Positions 8,278 to 17,513 of a DNA stretch of 64,000 bases are shown here, in pieces (within the stretch, counting starts at the first letter, position 1; each line of letters starts with the position of its first letter). This DNA is from Robiginitomaculum_A sp036478535 (GTDB lineage: Bacteria > Pseudomonadota > Alphaproteobacteria > Caulobacterales > Maricaulaceae), in assembly GCA_965224735.1 (NCBI GenBank), contig OZ245059.1, positions 496,001 to 560,000 on the forward strand, in the 5' to 3' direction. The notes below the pieces were generated by a model that was not told where the DNA came from, made no database searches, and saw only the letters and a list, made by a program, of their open reading frames with translations. Made by a program: the position numbers and the translations under genes.

Positions 8278-9882
8278 ATGCCCAAATTAGCGACTAAAAT
8301 TAATGTGGATAGCGCCGCATTCCGCGCCGCTCACACGTCTATGGAAGCACTTGTTGCTGAGTTGCGTGAGAAGGTGACCAAGATTGCGCTGGGCGGGCCA
8401 AAGTCCTCGCGGGAGCGGCATCTCTCTAAGGGAAAGCTTTTGCCGCGCGAGCGCGTCGAGCGTTTGCTTGACCCTGGCACTCCGTTCCTTGAAATCGGGC
8501 AATTCGCCGCCTATGACGTTTATGATGATTATGTACCTGCTGCGGGCATGATTGCGGGCATTGGCCGCGTGTCGGGGCGCGAGTGCATGATTGTGTGTAA
8601 TGACGCGACGGTGAAGGGCGGCTCATACTATCCGCTCACGGTGAAGAAACATTTGCGGGCGCAAGAGATCGCGCGCGAGAATAATCTGCCTTGTATCTAC
8701 CTCGTGGACTCTGGCGGGGCGAACCTGCCGCGTCAAGACGAGGTGTTTCCAGACAAAGAACATTTTGGTCGTATCTTTTATAACCAAGCCACCATGTCCG
8801 CCAAAAACATTGCCCAAATCGCTGTAGTCATGGGGAGCTGTACGGCGGGTGGGGCTTATGTCCCTGCTATGGCAGATGAGAGCATTATCGTCGCAGATCA
8901 AGGCACAATTTTCCTTGCTGGGCCGCCGCTCGTTAAAGCAGCTACGGGCGAGATAGTCAGCGCGGAAGATTTAGGCGGCGGCATGTTGCACGCAAAAACA
9001 TCGGGCGTGGTGGATCACCTTGCCAGCTCTGATGAACATGCACTCGCGATTGCGAGAAATAGTGTTGCCATGCTGGGGAGTACCCAAAAATCTTATGCGC
9101 CCTCTACTGCCGAAGACCCTGCCTATGATGAAAACGAACTTCTCGGCATTATACCCAATGACACGCGCAAGCCCTTTGAGGTGCGCGAGGTTATTGCGCG
9201 CATTGTGGATGGGTCAAAATTTGACGAGTTTAAAAAGCTATACGGCGAAACTTTGGTGTGCGGGTTTGCTAAAATTCACGGCTATAAAGTCGGGATTGTC
9301 GCCAATAACGGGGTGCTGTTTACTCAAAGCGCTTTGAAGGGTGCGCACTTTGTGCAGCTGTGTGCAAAACGTAAAATCCCGCTTGTGTTTTTGCAAAACA
9401 TTACGGGCTTTATGGTAGGCTCTAAATATGAAGCAGGCGGCATTGCCAAAGATGGAGCAAAATTTGTCACCGCCGTAGCCTGCGCAGCCGTTCCAAAATT
9501 CACCATCATTATTGGCGGCTCTTATGGCGCGGGCAATTACGGCATGTGCGGGCGAGCATATTCGCCCCGCTTGATGTTCATGTGGCCCAATGCGCGTATA
9601 TCCGTGATGGGCGGCGAGCAAGCAGCCAGCGTTTTGGCCACCATTACAAGAGACGGCAAAGAGCGGCGCGGCGAGAGCTGGAGCGCCAAAGAAGAGGCCG
9701 AATTTAGAAAACCACTGCTAGAAAAATACGAACGCGAAGGCCATCCTTATTATGCTAGCGCAAGATTATGGGATGACGGTATCATTGCGCCAACGGACAC
9801 ACGCAGGGTTCTGGGCTTGGGGCTGGCTATGGCGGCCAATGCCGATGTCGATGATACTGAATTTGGTATATTTAGGATGTAA
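8278..9882 (+). CDS. mccB: Methylcrotonyl-CoA carboxylase carboxyltransferase (beta) subunit
   Basis: A 534-residue acyl-CoA carboxyltransferase that would move the carboxyl group from carboxybiotin to 3-methylcrotonyl-CoA in leucine breakdown. Two crotonase-fold halves are seen: the N-terminal one with IYLVDSGGANLPRQDEVFPD and GSCTAGGAYVPAMADE, the C-terminal one with FLQNITGFMVGSKYEAGGI and GGSYGAGNYGMCGRAYSPR. Length and these segments fit MCC beta better than propionyl-CoA carboxylase beta (about 510 residues), and the operon with a biotin-carrying subunit and isovaleryl-CoA dehydrogenase supports it. The ATG has GGAAAGAG about 5 bases upstream. A geranyl-CoA carboxylase subunit is a less likely alternative. 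Confidence 0.92.
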   Translation: MPKLATKINVDSAAFRAAHTSMEALVAELREKVTKIALGGPKSSRERHLSKGKLLPRERVERLLDPGTPFLEIGQFAAYDVYDDYVPAAGMIAGIGRVSGRECMIVCNDATVKGGSYYPLTVKKHLRAQEIARENNLPCIYLVDSGGANLPRQDEVFPDKEHFGRIFYNQATMSAKNIAQIAVVMGSCTAGGAYVPAMADESIIVADQGTIFLAGPPLVKAATGEIVSAEDLGGGMLHAKTSGVVDHLASSDEHALAIARNSVAMLGSTQKSYAPSTAEDPAYDENELLGIIPNDTRKPFEVREVIARIVDGSKFDEFKKLYGETLVCGFAKIHGYKVGIVANNGVLFTQSALKGAHFVQLCAKRKIPLVFLQNITGFMVGSKYEAGGIAKDGAKFVTAVACAAVPKFTIIIGGSYGAGNYGMCGRAYSPRLMFMWPNARISVMGGEQAASVLATITRDGKERRGESWSAKEEAEFRKPLLEKYEREGHPYYASARLWDDGIIAPTDTRRVLGLGLAMAANADVDDTEFGIFRM

Positions 9883-9955
9883 TGATGAAATATGAAAATC
9901 TGCACATTTTAGGGCGTTCGAACGAAGCGAAAAACTGTTGAAGTAAGATAAGACT

Positions 9956-11980
9956 ATGACAAAAAAAATTAAAAAAATTCTCATCGCTAATCGCGGCGAA
10001 ATTGCGTGCCGTGTCATGAAGACCTGCCGTAAGATGGGCATTGCTAGTGTGGCCGTGTATTCGGATGCTGACCGCAAGGCATTGCATGTGCGCATGGCAG
10101 ATGAGGCTGTGCATATTGGCGCGAGCCCTGCGGCGGAGAGCTATCTCGTTATTGATCAAATCATTGCAGCGTGTAAGTCAAGCGGCGCGGACGCGGTGCA
10201 CCCTGGCTATGGGTTTTTATCCGAAAACCCTGAATTTGCACGCAGACTTAAAAAAGAAGGCATCACTTTCATCGGCCCCTCGCCTAGCAGCATGGAGGCT
10301 ATGGGGCTAAAAGACGCGGCCAAGAAACTCATGCAAAAAGCGGGCGTACCGGTCACCCCTGGTTATCACAGAAAAGACCAAAATACGAAACTCCTCAAAA
10401 CTAAAGCGGGCGAGATTGGTTATCCTGTTTTGATCAAAGCTATTGCAGGCGGCGGCGGTAAGGGCATGCGTAAAGTGGATGCAGAAACTGATTTTTACGA
10501 TGCGCTCGCTAGCTGTCAGCGCGAAGCAAAATCATCCTTTGGGGACGAGCGTGTTTTGATTGAAAAATACATTCTCTCGCCGCGCCATATCGAAGTGCAA
10601 GTGTTTGGCGATACACACGGTAATGTGGTGCATATGTTCGAGCGCGATTGTTCGCTACAGCGCCGGCACCAAAAAGTCATAGAAGAAGCCCCAGCCCCAG
10701 GCATGACGGATGCCGTTCGTAAAGCCATGACCGACGCAGCAATACAGGCCGCCAAAGCCGTGAATTATGTCGGTGCAGGCACAGTAGAATTTATTGTCGA
10801 TGGGTCAGGTAAGCTGTGCAAAGATGGCTTTTGGTTCATGGAAATGAACACGCGCTTGCAGGTGGAGCACCCTGTTACGGAGATGATAACAGGGCTTGAT
10901 TTAGTGGAGCTACAAATTCGCGTGGCTCAAGGTGAAAAACTCCCCAAACAAAATAAGATAAAGCTAAAAGGTCATGCGCTTGAAGCGCGAATATATGCCG
11001 AAGACCCCGCAAATGATTTCATGCCCTCTATTGGCACAGTGCATACATTTGACCTTTATGGCTGGCATAATAAAGACGGCGGAGGCGTGCGCATTGATAG
11101 CGGCGTGGAAGACAAAGACCAGATCAGTATTTTTTATGACCCCATGATTGCCAAACTTATCGGTCACGGTAAAACCCGCAAGAAAGCCATCATAAACGCT
11201 ATTGAAGCTATCATACATTCTGGCTTGCAGGGCGTGACGACCAATATGGGGTTTTTAAAACGCGCGCTGGAGCATAAGGATTTCAAAGCAGCCAAAATCA
11301 GTACTGGGTTTATTCCTAAATATCTAAATGCGCTTATCCCAAAAGATTTAACAAATACCCCTCAGGCCTTTGCCCTCGCAGCCGTAAAACTTAGTGATGC
11401 CAATTTGTTCAGTCATGCTGGTACATCGCCTTATAACATGACACCTTGGGATAATTCTGATGGCTGGAAATTAAACCGGCCCGCCTCGCTGGTATGGAAA
11501 TTTAACAAAGGCGGCGAGATTATCACGGCTCGCGTACAAAAAATTAGTTTTACCGCCTGGACAGTTTGTATTGGAGGTGAATATTTCCATATAGAGCGCC
11601 ACGTCCCTGAGCACAAAATTAACATAAGAGATGCACTTGGCTTTCTTAACGCATGGGGCGATAATCTACGGCTTGATCCGATTGAGCTTTACAAAGACGG
11701 CGAGACGCTGAAAATTCATCTCTACCAGCCCGAAGCCGCAGAGATAGCAGATGCTGGCGGCAACACATTACTGGCTCCCATGCCTGGAAAAATCATTGCT
11801 GTGAATGTTAAGGCGGGGGACAGTGTTACAGCTGGAGATAAGCTTATTATTATGGAAGCGATGAAAATGGAGATGTCGCTTGAAGCTCCGAGAGATGGGG
11901 TGGTAGCGATTGTCAATTACGCAGAAGGCGCGCTTGTCTCTGATGGTGAAGTTTTATTAGAACTTGAGAAAGACACATAA
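9956..11980 (+). CDS. mccA: Methylcrotonyl-CoA carboxylase biotin-containing (alpha) subunit
   Basis: This 674-residue protein would charge biotin with bicarbonate using ATP and pass it to MccB. The N-terminal biotin carboxylase domain shows KILIANRGEIACRV, the ATP-grasp glycine loop AIAGGGGKGMR, the HIEVQVFGD strand and the EMNTRLQVEHPVTE active-site segment. The C-terminal biotinyl domain ends with MEAMKMEMS, in which the Lys of MKM is biotinylated. It starts 73 bases after mccB. Together with mccB and ivd it forms a leucine/isovalerate operon. Biotin-dependent carboxylase is certain; the methylcrotonyl assignment rests on neighbours. Confidence 0.92.
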   Translation: MTKKIKKILIANRGEIACRVMKTCRKMGIASVAVYSDADRKALHVRMADEAVHIGASPAAESYLVIDQIIAACKSSGADAVHPGYGFLSENPEFARRLKKEGITFIGPSPSSMEAMGLKDAAKKLMQKAGVPVTPGYHRKDQNTKLLKTKAGEIGYPVLIKAIAGGGGKGMRKVDAETDFYDALASCQREAKSSFGDERVLIEKYILSPRHIEVQVFGDTHGNVVHMFERDCSLQRRHQKVIEEAPAPGMTDAVRKAMTDAAIQAAKAVNYVGAGTVEFIVDGSGKLCKDGFWFMEMNTRLQVEHPVTEMITGLDLVELQIRVAQGEKLPKQNKIKLKGHALEARIYAEDPANDFMPSIGTVHTFDLYGWHNKDGGGVRIDSGVEDKDQISIFYDPMIAKLIGHGKTRKKAIINAIEAIIHSGLQGVTTNMGFLKRALEHKDFKAAKISTGFIPKYLNALIPKDLTNTPQAFALAAVKLSDANLFSHAGTSPYNMTPWDNSDGWKLNRPASLVWKFNKGGEIITARVQKISFTAWTVCIGGEYFHIERHVPEHKINIRDALGFLNAWGDNLRLDPIELYKDGETLKIHLYQPEAAEIADAGGNTLLAPMPGKIIAVNVKAGDSVTAGDKLIIMEAMKMEMSLEAPRDGVVAIVNYAEGALVSDGEVLLELEKDT

Positions 11981-12035
11981 GTAATTTTACTCCCGCTAAA
12001 GCAAGGCAGAGATAAATAGGAAAAGGAAAAGAAAC

Positions 12036-13205
12036 ATGAGTACTACATATCCAAGCCTGAATTTTAACCACGGGGAAACTGCTGATATGATCCGTAAGAG
12101 CGTCCACGCTTTTGCGCAAGCCGAGATCGCGCCGATTGCAGAGCAAATAGACCGCAATAATAATTTCCCGCGCGCGCTGTGGAACAAAATGGGCCAGCTA
12201 GGACTCTTAGGCATTACGGTCGAGGAAGAGTTTGGCGGCAGCGGGCTTGGCTATCTTGAGCACACCATCACTATGGAAGAGATTAGCCGCGCAAGCGCAT
12301 CTGTTGGCTTGTCTTACGGAGCGCACTCAAACCTTTGTGTCAATCAACTCAGGCGCTGGGGCAACGACGCACAAAAGAAAAAATATCTGCCAAAATTGAT
12401 AAGCGGCGCGCACATTGGCTCTTTGGCCATGAGTGAACCAGGCGCAGGTTCTGACGTCGTTTCCATGGCTTTACTGGCCAACAAAAAGGGGGAACACTAT
12501 GTCCTAAACGGCAATAAGATGTGGATCACCAATGGCCCGATTGCAGATATTCTTATTGTCTATGCCAAGACGGATATGCAAGCAGGCTCCAAAGGTATCA
12601 CTGCCTTTATCATCGAAAAAGATTTCAAAGGCTTCTCGACGGCGCAAAAACTCGACAAGCTGGGTATGCGTGGCAGTGACACATGCGAGCTGGTGTTTGA
12701 AGACTGCGAAGTGCCCGCAGAAAATATTATGGGGCCAGTTGGTAAGGGCGTAGGCATACTTATGTCTGGCCTTGATTACGAGCGCACAGTTTTGTCGGGC
12801 GGCTCTATCGGGATTATGCAGGCCTGCCTTGATGTAGTGTTGCCTTATATTCACGAGCGTAAACAGTTCGGCAAAGCCATTGGAGAATTCCAGCTTATGC
12901 AAGGCAAACTCGCCGATATGTATGTGGCCACCTCTACCGCGCGGGCCTATACCTATGCCGTGGCCAGGGCTTGCGACCGGGGAGAAACTGCGCGAAAAGA
13001 CGCTGCGGGCGCAATTTTATACGCCGCAGAAAAGGCTACCCTCGTAGCCCTTGATGCCATCCAAATGCTAGGCGGCAATGGTTATATCAACGAATATCCA
13101 ACAGGCAGATTGCTTCGAGACGCTAAATTGTACGAAATCGGCGCAGGCACTAGCGAAATCCGTAGATGGCTTATTGGTAGAGAGTTATTTGGAGAAACTG
13201 GGTAA
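12036..13205 (+). CDS. ivd: Isovaleryl-CoA dehydrogenase
   Basis: A 389-residue FAD enzyme that oxidises isovaleryl-CoA to 3-methylcrotonyl-CoA, the substrate of MccAB. The acyl-CoA dehydrogenase signatures are present: MSEPGAGSD near residue 133, KMWITNG near 161, RKQFGKAIGEFQ, and a GGNGYINEYP segment before the C-terminus. The catalytic glutamate appears to be Glu249 in GLDYERTVLSGG, the position used by isovaleryl-CoA dehydrogenases rather than the C-terminal Glu of most relatives, which favours IVD. The ATG follows a purine-rich GGAAAAGGAAAAG site. The gene ends 25 bases before an IS256 relic. Confidence 0.93.
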   Translation: MSTTYPSLNFNHGETADMIRKSVHAFAQAEIAPIAEQIDRNNNFPRALWNKMGQLGLLGITVEEEFGGSGLGYLEHTITMEEISRASASVGLSYGAHSNLCVNQLRRWGNDAQKKKYLPKLISGAHIGSLAMSEPGAGSDVVSMALLANKKGEHYVLNGNKMWITNGPIADILIVYAKTDMQAGSKGITAFIIEKDFKGFSTAQKLDKLGMRGSDTCELVFEDCEVPAENIMGPVGKGVGILMSGLDYERTVLSGGSIGIMQACLDVVLPYIHERKQFGKAIGEFQLMQGKLADMYVATSTARAYTYAVARACDRGETARKDAAGAILYAAEKATLVALDAIQMLGGNGYINEYPTGRLLRDAKLYEIGAGTSEIRRWLIGRELFGETG

Positions 13206-13230
13206 CGAGGCCTATTATTCTACCGATAGT

Positions 13231-14561
13231 GTTTAAAATTCTGTGTCATTCCAGTAAATTTGTACCCAAGGGCAGGCTTTGCTCTTAAAAACAGGACTGA
13301 GTATTATGACCAAATTACCAACCAAGACCTTGAACCAAACTGGGGACTTCAGCTTTGATGAAGCTCTTAAATCGTTACAGGCTGGCCAGCCGCTTTCTGG
13401 TAAGTGCGGGGTTTTAACGCCGCTGATCAAACAGCTAACCGAGGCCGCTCTGGCGGCTGAACTGGAAGCACATATTGACAGCGAACCAACGAGCAATCGC
13501 AAAAACGCTAGCACCCGCAAGACCATCAAATCCACCTGAGGCAGTTTTTTGCTGGACACGCCCCGTGACCGTTCGGGCAGCTTTGAACCGCAGTTAATCA
13601 AGAAGCACCAAACCCATATGTCTGACGAGATTGAGCGCAAGATATTGTCGCTCTATGCTCTGGGTTCCAGTTATTTGGGTATATCCGGCCACCTCGAAGA
13701 GCTGTACGGCATCAATGTTTCTACAGCGGCCATTAGCGCCCTCACCGACAAGATAATCCCTAAACTCAAGGAGTGGCAAAATCGTCCACTGGAGAGCCAC
13801 TATCCATTCATCTGGCTCGACGCTATACATTATAAGGTTCGTGAGGATGGACATTATAGATCGAAAGCTATTACACCGTACTGGATCTTAAAATCGACGG
13901 TACCAAGGAAATATTGGGTCTTTACACGTCCGACACCCAGGGAGCCAACTTCTGGCTCTGCGTGCTCACAAACATCAATAATCGGGGGGTCGAAGATATT
14001 CTAATCGCCTGTGTAGACGGCTTGTCTGGCTTCCCAGACACGGAGGTGCAACTGTGTATCATTCATCAAATTATCAATTCCCTTCGTTATGTTGGCTCTA
14101 AAAACCACAAAGAATTCATGGCTGACCTGAAGCTTGTCTACAAAGCCGAAACCAAAGATTTGGCAGAAATTACCCTTGATAAACTGGAAGAAAAATGGGG
14201 TGAAAAACACCCAATCGTCATCCGCTCATGGCGCAATAAATGGGACAATCTATCGATTTATTTCAAATACTCCGCGCCAATCCGAAAGGCCATCTACACC
14301 ACAAATGCTATCGAAGCCGTACACCGCCAGTTCCGAAAACTGACCAAAACCAAAGGCGCTTTCCCCAACGAGTGCGTAGCCTGCCTCTTGTAAAACAGCC
14401 TGCTAAAACTTCTTTATGTAGGGATAAAAAACATGACCAAAAAATGGACAATGCCAATTCAAAACTGGAACTTGACCCTCTCGCAACTCGCCATATACTT
14501 CGGCGGACGCTTAGATGAAATGCTGGACATTTAAATGTTAAACTGACACAAAATTTTGAAC
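13231..14561 (+). mobile_element. IS256-family element, inactivated
   Basis: Imperfect terminal inverted repeats bound the element: GTTTAAAATTCTGTGTCA at 13231-13248 and, inverted, GTTCAAAATTTTGTGTCA at 14544-14561 (16 of 18 match). Inside lies a broken IS256-type transposase. No convincing 8-9 bp target duplication remains, so the insertion is old or rearranged. It sits 25 bases after ivd. Confidence 0.85.
13306..14534 (+). pseudogene. IS256-family transposase, broken by stops and a frameshift
   Basis: The pieces together give a near full-length Mutator/IS256 transposase: LLTPLIKQL-like N-terminus, LDTPRDRSGSFEPQL, the catalytic-region PFIWLDAIHYKVREDG, then LGLYTSDTQGANFWL, KAIYTTNAIEAVHRQFRK, and the C-terminal WTMPIQNWNLTLSQLAIYF. 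Damage seen: an in-frame TGA at 13537-13539; a frameshift near 13868, after which the reading frame changes before YYTVLDLKIDG; and a 21-base in-frame insertion ending in TAA at 14391-14393 between FPNE and NSLLKLLY. A catalytic Asp is visible in WLDA, but no complete protein can be made. Confidence 0.9.
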
Positions 14562-14572
14562 AGCCTCAAAAA

Positions 14573-14712
14573 TTACTCAGAATATTTTTCTGGTTCCTCA
14601 ACTATCCACTTATGAAGAACTTCTCCATTTGAGTCCTTTAGATATAGATATGGCGGACTGACTATTGTTCTTTTTACTTGTGTCCTTGGTATATCTGATG
14701 TGCCCATAGATT
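14573..14712 (-). pseudogene. C-terminal fragment of a host gene, cut by an IS3 end
   Basis: On the minus strand about 45 codons read GTSDIPRTQVKRTIVSPPYL, then YLKDSNGEVLHKWIVEEP and EKYSE before a TAA at 14573-14575. The composition looks like real protein and the segment PPYLYLKDSNGEVLHKW resembles the central strand of thioredoxin-like folds. The frame is not preceded by a matching N-terminus: an IS3-type end (TGTAGACACC) begins at 14713. I read it as the tail of a gene removed by IS activity. The family link is weak. Confidence 0.3.
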
Positions 14713-14758
14713 TGTAGACACCTTGTTTGTTATAATTGGAAGCAAGGAAATACGGTAT

Positions 14759-15000
14759 ATGGACGAGTTCAAACGAGATGCTGTGGCGCAGGTTAAAGAG
14801 CGGGGCTATTGGGTCAAAGATGTGTCGGAGCGGTTGGGGATTTGAACCAAATCTATGTATGACTGGATTAAGATTTATTACCAAGAAGATGCGCAATCTA
14901 GTAATGAGCAATCTGGCGAGTTACGATGTTTAAAGGCTGAGCTTAGACGTGTTACCGAGGAGCGCGATATTCTAAAAGGTCCCTGTGAGTTCAAGGGGGC
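14759..15000 (+). pseudogene. IS3-family OrfA with premature stop, truncated
   Basis: ATG at 14759 starts MDEFKRDAVAQVKERGYWVK, the helix-turn-helix start of an IS3 OrfA. A TGA at 14843-14845 replaces what is normally a serine codon, and the frame then continues TKSMYDWIKIYY and a leucine-zipper-like ELRCLKAELRRVTEERDILK. After that the sequence diverges because of deletion. Confidence 0.8.
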
Positions 15001-15160
15001 GATTGAACGGTTGTGCCAAATGCTACGTGTCACATCACGCGGATGCCCTCGTCATGGATTTATATTCCAGGCGCATCGTTGGTTGGGCTGATGGCGATTG
15101 CTTTGCTAAACCTGCAAAGGGCTGCATTCATCACAGCGGCCGTGGTTCCCAGTAGAGGGC

Positions 15161-15265
15161 TTCATGAGGGCTTACAATTATGCGAAAAGACTAAAAACTC
15201 TAAACGGCCTAACCCCGTATGAATATACCTGTAAAATATGGACCAAAGCCCTAAAAAAGATTTAA
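15161..15265 (+). pseudogene. IS481-family transposase, C-terminal remnant only
   Basis: The frame reads FMRAYNYAKRLKTLNGLTPY then EYTCKIWTKALKKI and a stop. It is clearly homologous to FMMAYNFAKRLKTLKGLTPY in the relic at 22.35-22.5 kb. Nothing else of the element is left here. The stop overlaps the 3' end of the ridA-like gene by four bases. Confidence 0.8.
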
Positions 15266-15666
15266 TCTACAGCTATTGCTTCAATTTCAAGGAGCCATTC
15301 TTTATCGTAAATATCAGCGATTATTACTGTGAGGGCAGGTTTAAGATTGCCAAGTATTTCTTGCCGGACTTCACTATTGGCAGATGTGTATTTACGGCTA
15401 GATAAATATGTTGTGTGTTTAACAATGTTTTCTAACCCCATACCAGCAGCCTCTAATAAATGCTTAATATTTTCCCAAGCCAGGCGGGCTTGCTCTTCGA
15501 AAGTTTCTGGAACAATTCCCTGTACATTAACAGGTATTTGGCCACTAATAAATAATTGGCGATGGGCATTTTTTACCATTATTGCCTCTGAGTAACCACC
15601 TGTTGCTTCAGGCGTATTTACTGAACTTATGCTTATAGTTTTTATTGTACTCTCCCTCATATCCAT
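15262..15666 (-). CDS. RidA/YjgF-family protein
   Basis: A 134-residue Rid-fold protein. Family features are ISGQIPVN in the first half, the AWENIKHLLEAAGM helix, and the C-terminal ALTVIIADIYDKEWLLEIEA segment. RidA proteins hydrolyse reactive enamine/imine intermediates of PLP enzymes; the substrate-binding arginine may be the Arg in SEVRQEI, about 30 residues from the end. The spacing differs slightly from classic RidA, so it may belong to another Rid subgroup with unknown substrate. The first ATG (15666) is followed by a second two codons later; no strong ribosome site is seen. It sits between IS debris and grpE. Confidence 0.85.
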   Translation of the reverse strand: MDMRESTIKTISISSVNTPEATGGYSEAIMVKNAHRQLFISGQIPVNVQGIVPETFEEQARLAWENIKHLLEAAGMGLENIVKHTTYLSSRKYTSANSEVRQEILGNLKPALTVIIADIYDKEWLLEIEAIAVD

Positions 15667-15684
15667 TACATAAAAATACAGAAA

Positions 15685-15719
15685 TTACTGCCCTGTATAA
15701 CGCATTTTATGCGTTATAC
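15685..15719. repeat. Isolated IS1595-like subterminal hairpin
   Basis: An 11-base perfect inverted repeat (GTATAACGCAT / ATGCGTTATAC, 15695-15719) adjoins TTACTGCCC. Read on the minus strand, hairpin plus GGGCAGTA strongly resembles the subterminal segment of the IS1595 element at 58594-58628, where ATAACGCATAATTATGTG is likewise followed by GGGCAGTA. No inverted terminal repeat or transposase is present here. It may also serve as a weak terminator of grpE, though no T-run follows. Confidence 0.5.
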
Positions 15720-15733
15720 AAAATTGTCTATAT

Positions 15734-16390
15734 TTATGCTTGAACCGGCCCTGTTGAAACGGCAACCATTGCCGCCCTTAGTGTACGATCGCCAAGGGTA
15801 AATCCAATTTGCATGACTTCAGCAACATCGCCTTTGCTTTCGGTTGACGATATTTGCGCAACGGCTTGATGAATATTAGGGTCGAATTTTGACCCTTTCC
15901 CTGATACAGGTTTAATGTCATGCCGAGAAAATACAGAGATGAGTTCTTTTTGTGTAAGCTCTATGCCCTCTAGTAGGTTTTTTGCATTATCGCCAAGACT
16001 CTTTCTGGTTTCCTCATCAAGCCCGCCTAGGGCGCGCCCAAGATTATCAAAAACGGAGAGCATGTCGGCGCTAAAGCGCTCAATGCCATAAATGTTGGCG
16101 GCCTTGACTTCACGTTCAGCCCGTTTTTTGACGTTATCTGCTTCTGCCAGTGCTCGCAAAGCTTGATCTTTAAGTGTGGCGAGTTCGGTTTCCAGTTCTT
16201 TAATACGGGCCGTGGCAATTTGCTTAGTACTTAGCTCGGGCTTTATACCTCCATCATTGTCATCAGGATTGTTCTTACGGTTTTCGGCCGCGCGCGCGGC
16301 TTTATCGATCTGTACTTGCAGTGCGTTTAGCTCTGCATCTGTTGGAAGAGCATCTATATCGGATGTGAATTTTGTTGGTTTTTTAGTCAT
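15734..16390 (-). CDS. grpE: Nucleotide exchange factor GrpE
   Basis: GrpE releases ADP from DnaK in the heat-shock chaperone cycle. The 218-residue protein has a charged, variable N-terminus, a long coiled coil (LETELATLKDQALRALAEAD) and the beta domain with FDPNIHQAVAQ and VAEVMQIGFTLGDRTLRAAM, as expected. I start it at ATG 16390 (MTKKPTKFTS), with an AGG 8 bases upstream. An upstream ATG in frame would overlap hrcA by 70 bases and add a hydrophobic leader foreign to GrpE. It follows hrcA by 16 bases in one operon, the usual arrangement. Confidence 0.95.
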   Translation of the reverse strand: MTKKPTKFTSDIDALPTDAELNALQVQIDKAARAAENRKNNPDDNDGGIKPELSTKQIATARIKELETELATLKDQALRALAEADNVKKRAEREVKAANIYGIERFSADMLSVFDNLGRALGGLDEETRKSLGDNAKNLLEGIELTQKELISVFSRHDIKPVSGKGSKFDPNIHQAVAQISSTESKGDVAEVMQIGFTLGDRTLRAAMVAVSTGPVQA

Positions 16391-16406
16391 TGTTTTACCT
16401 GTGTCC

Positions 16407-17513
16407 TTATGGTTTATTTTGCAGTAACCGGCCCACAACATTGGCAGTATAATCCACCATAGGAATAACCCGTGCATAATTTAGTCTTGTTGGCCCGATC
16501 ACTCCGACCGCGCCAATAATTCTTTGCTCTGTGTCCCGATAAGGAGCCACGACCACACTTGATCCAGACAAGCTAAAGAGCGGGTTTTCAGAGCCGATGA
16601 AAATTTTCACCCCATCTGCAATTTCCGCCATGTCTAGCAAAGCAATTAATTCTTCTTTTTTTTCCAAATCTTCAAATAATAGTCTTATACGCTCCAAATC
16701 GGAACGCACGTCCGTATTGTCAAGAAGCTGGGCCCTTCCGCGGACAATTAAATTGCGCATTTGTGCATTTTTCTTGGTGTTTTCCCCATTTCCAGCCCAA
16801 TTGGCAATACCTTGCTCGACCAATGCACCCGCCGCGTTATCCAGTTCTGCTTGGCCTGACTTAATTTCAGCTATAATATCGGCGCGGGCACCTGATAATG
16901 GCTTTCCTTTTAGCCGATTTGATAAAAAATTCCCAGCGCGTTCTAGTGCGGAGGGCACGAGGCCTGTTGGCACATCCATGATGCGGTTTTCCACGTGGCC
17001 GTTCTCATAAACCAAGACGGCTAAAGCTTGCCCCCCGTCCAGTCCAACAAATTCTACGTGGCGCAATATGTCAGCATTACTATCTTGCTTGGGCGTCAAC
17101 ACCAACCCTGCGCCGCCTGCAATGCCCGCAAGAGCGCGTGAGGTTTGCTCAAGTACGGACTCGATACGCCTGTCCTGTGTTGTTAATTGCGTGTCGATTG
17201 AGCGACGTTCTTTGGAACTTAAATCACCAATTTCCAAAAGCCCGTCCACAAAGAGGCGCAAACCTTGGTGCGTTGGCATACGCCCTGCACTAATATGGGC
17301 TGAGGAGAGTAGACCCATTGCTGCGAGATCTGCCATAGTGTTACGAATGGTGGCGGGCGAACCTTCAATATTTTTGGCCAGTGTATGCGAGCCAACGGGA
17401 ACGTTAGTTTCCAGATATGTTTCAACAATTGATTTAAAGACCTCCCGAGCGCGACCATCTAGTTCCGGGAGTGATAATGATGAAGAAATGAAACTCATAC
17501 TCTTCTTTGGCAT
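16407..17513 (-). CDS. hrcA: Heat-inducible transcription repressor HrcA
   Basis: HrcA represses groESL and related operons by binding CIRCE elements, and is itself stabilised by GroEL. The 368-residue protein has the N-terminal winged helix (LDGRAREVFKSIVETYLET, then PVGSHTLAK, SPATIRNTMADLAAMGLL, SAGRMPTHQGLRLFVDGLL), all hallmark sequences, and the GAF-like middle with FVGLDGGQALAVLVYENGHV. The C-terminus ends IGPTRLNYARVIPMVDYTAN. It is transcribed with grpE and divergently from rph. I looked for a TTAGCACTC-N9-GAGTGCTAA element between 17514 and 17576 and found none. Confidence 0.96.
   Translation of the reverse strand: MPKKSMSFISSSLSLPELDGRAREVFKSIVETYLETNVPVGSHTLAKNIEGSPATIRNTMADLAAMGLLSSAHISAGRMPTHQGLRLFVDGLLEIGDLSSKERRSIDTQLTTQDRRIESVLEQTSRALAGIAGGAGLVLTPKQDSNADILRHVEFVGLDGGQALAVLVYENGHVENRIMDVPTGLVPSALERAGNFLSNRLKGKPLSGARADIIAEIKSGQAELDNAAGALVEQGIANWAGNGENTKKNAQMRNLIVRGRAQLLDNTDVRSDLERIRLLFEDLEKKEELIALLDMAEIADGVKIFIGSENPLFSLSGSSVVVAPYRDTEQRIIGAVGVIGPTRLNYARVIPMVDYTANVVGRLLQNKP

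Larger units (their letters stand above)
14713..15265 (+). mobile_element. Mosaic of IS3 and IS481 fragments
   Basis: From left to right: an IS3-type left end (TGTAGACACC at 14713), an orfA with a premature stop (14759 on), a deletion scar, a piece of the orfB DDE domain at 15051-15152 (VMDLYSRRIVGWAD, then AKGCIHHSGRGSQ), and at 15161-15265 the last 34 codons of an IS481-type transposase. The last piece closely matches the C-terminus of the IS481 relic at 22.4 kb. None of it can make a working transposase. Confidence 0.8.
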
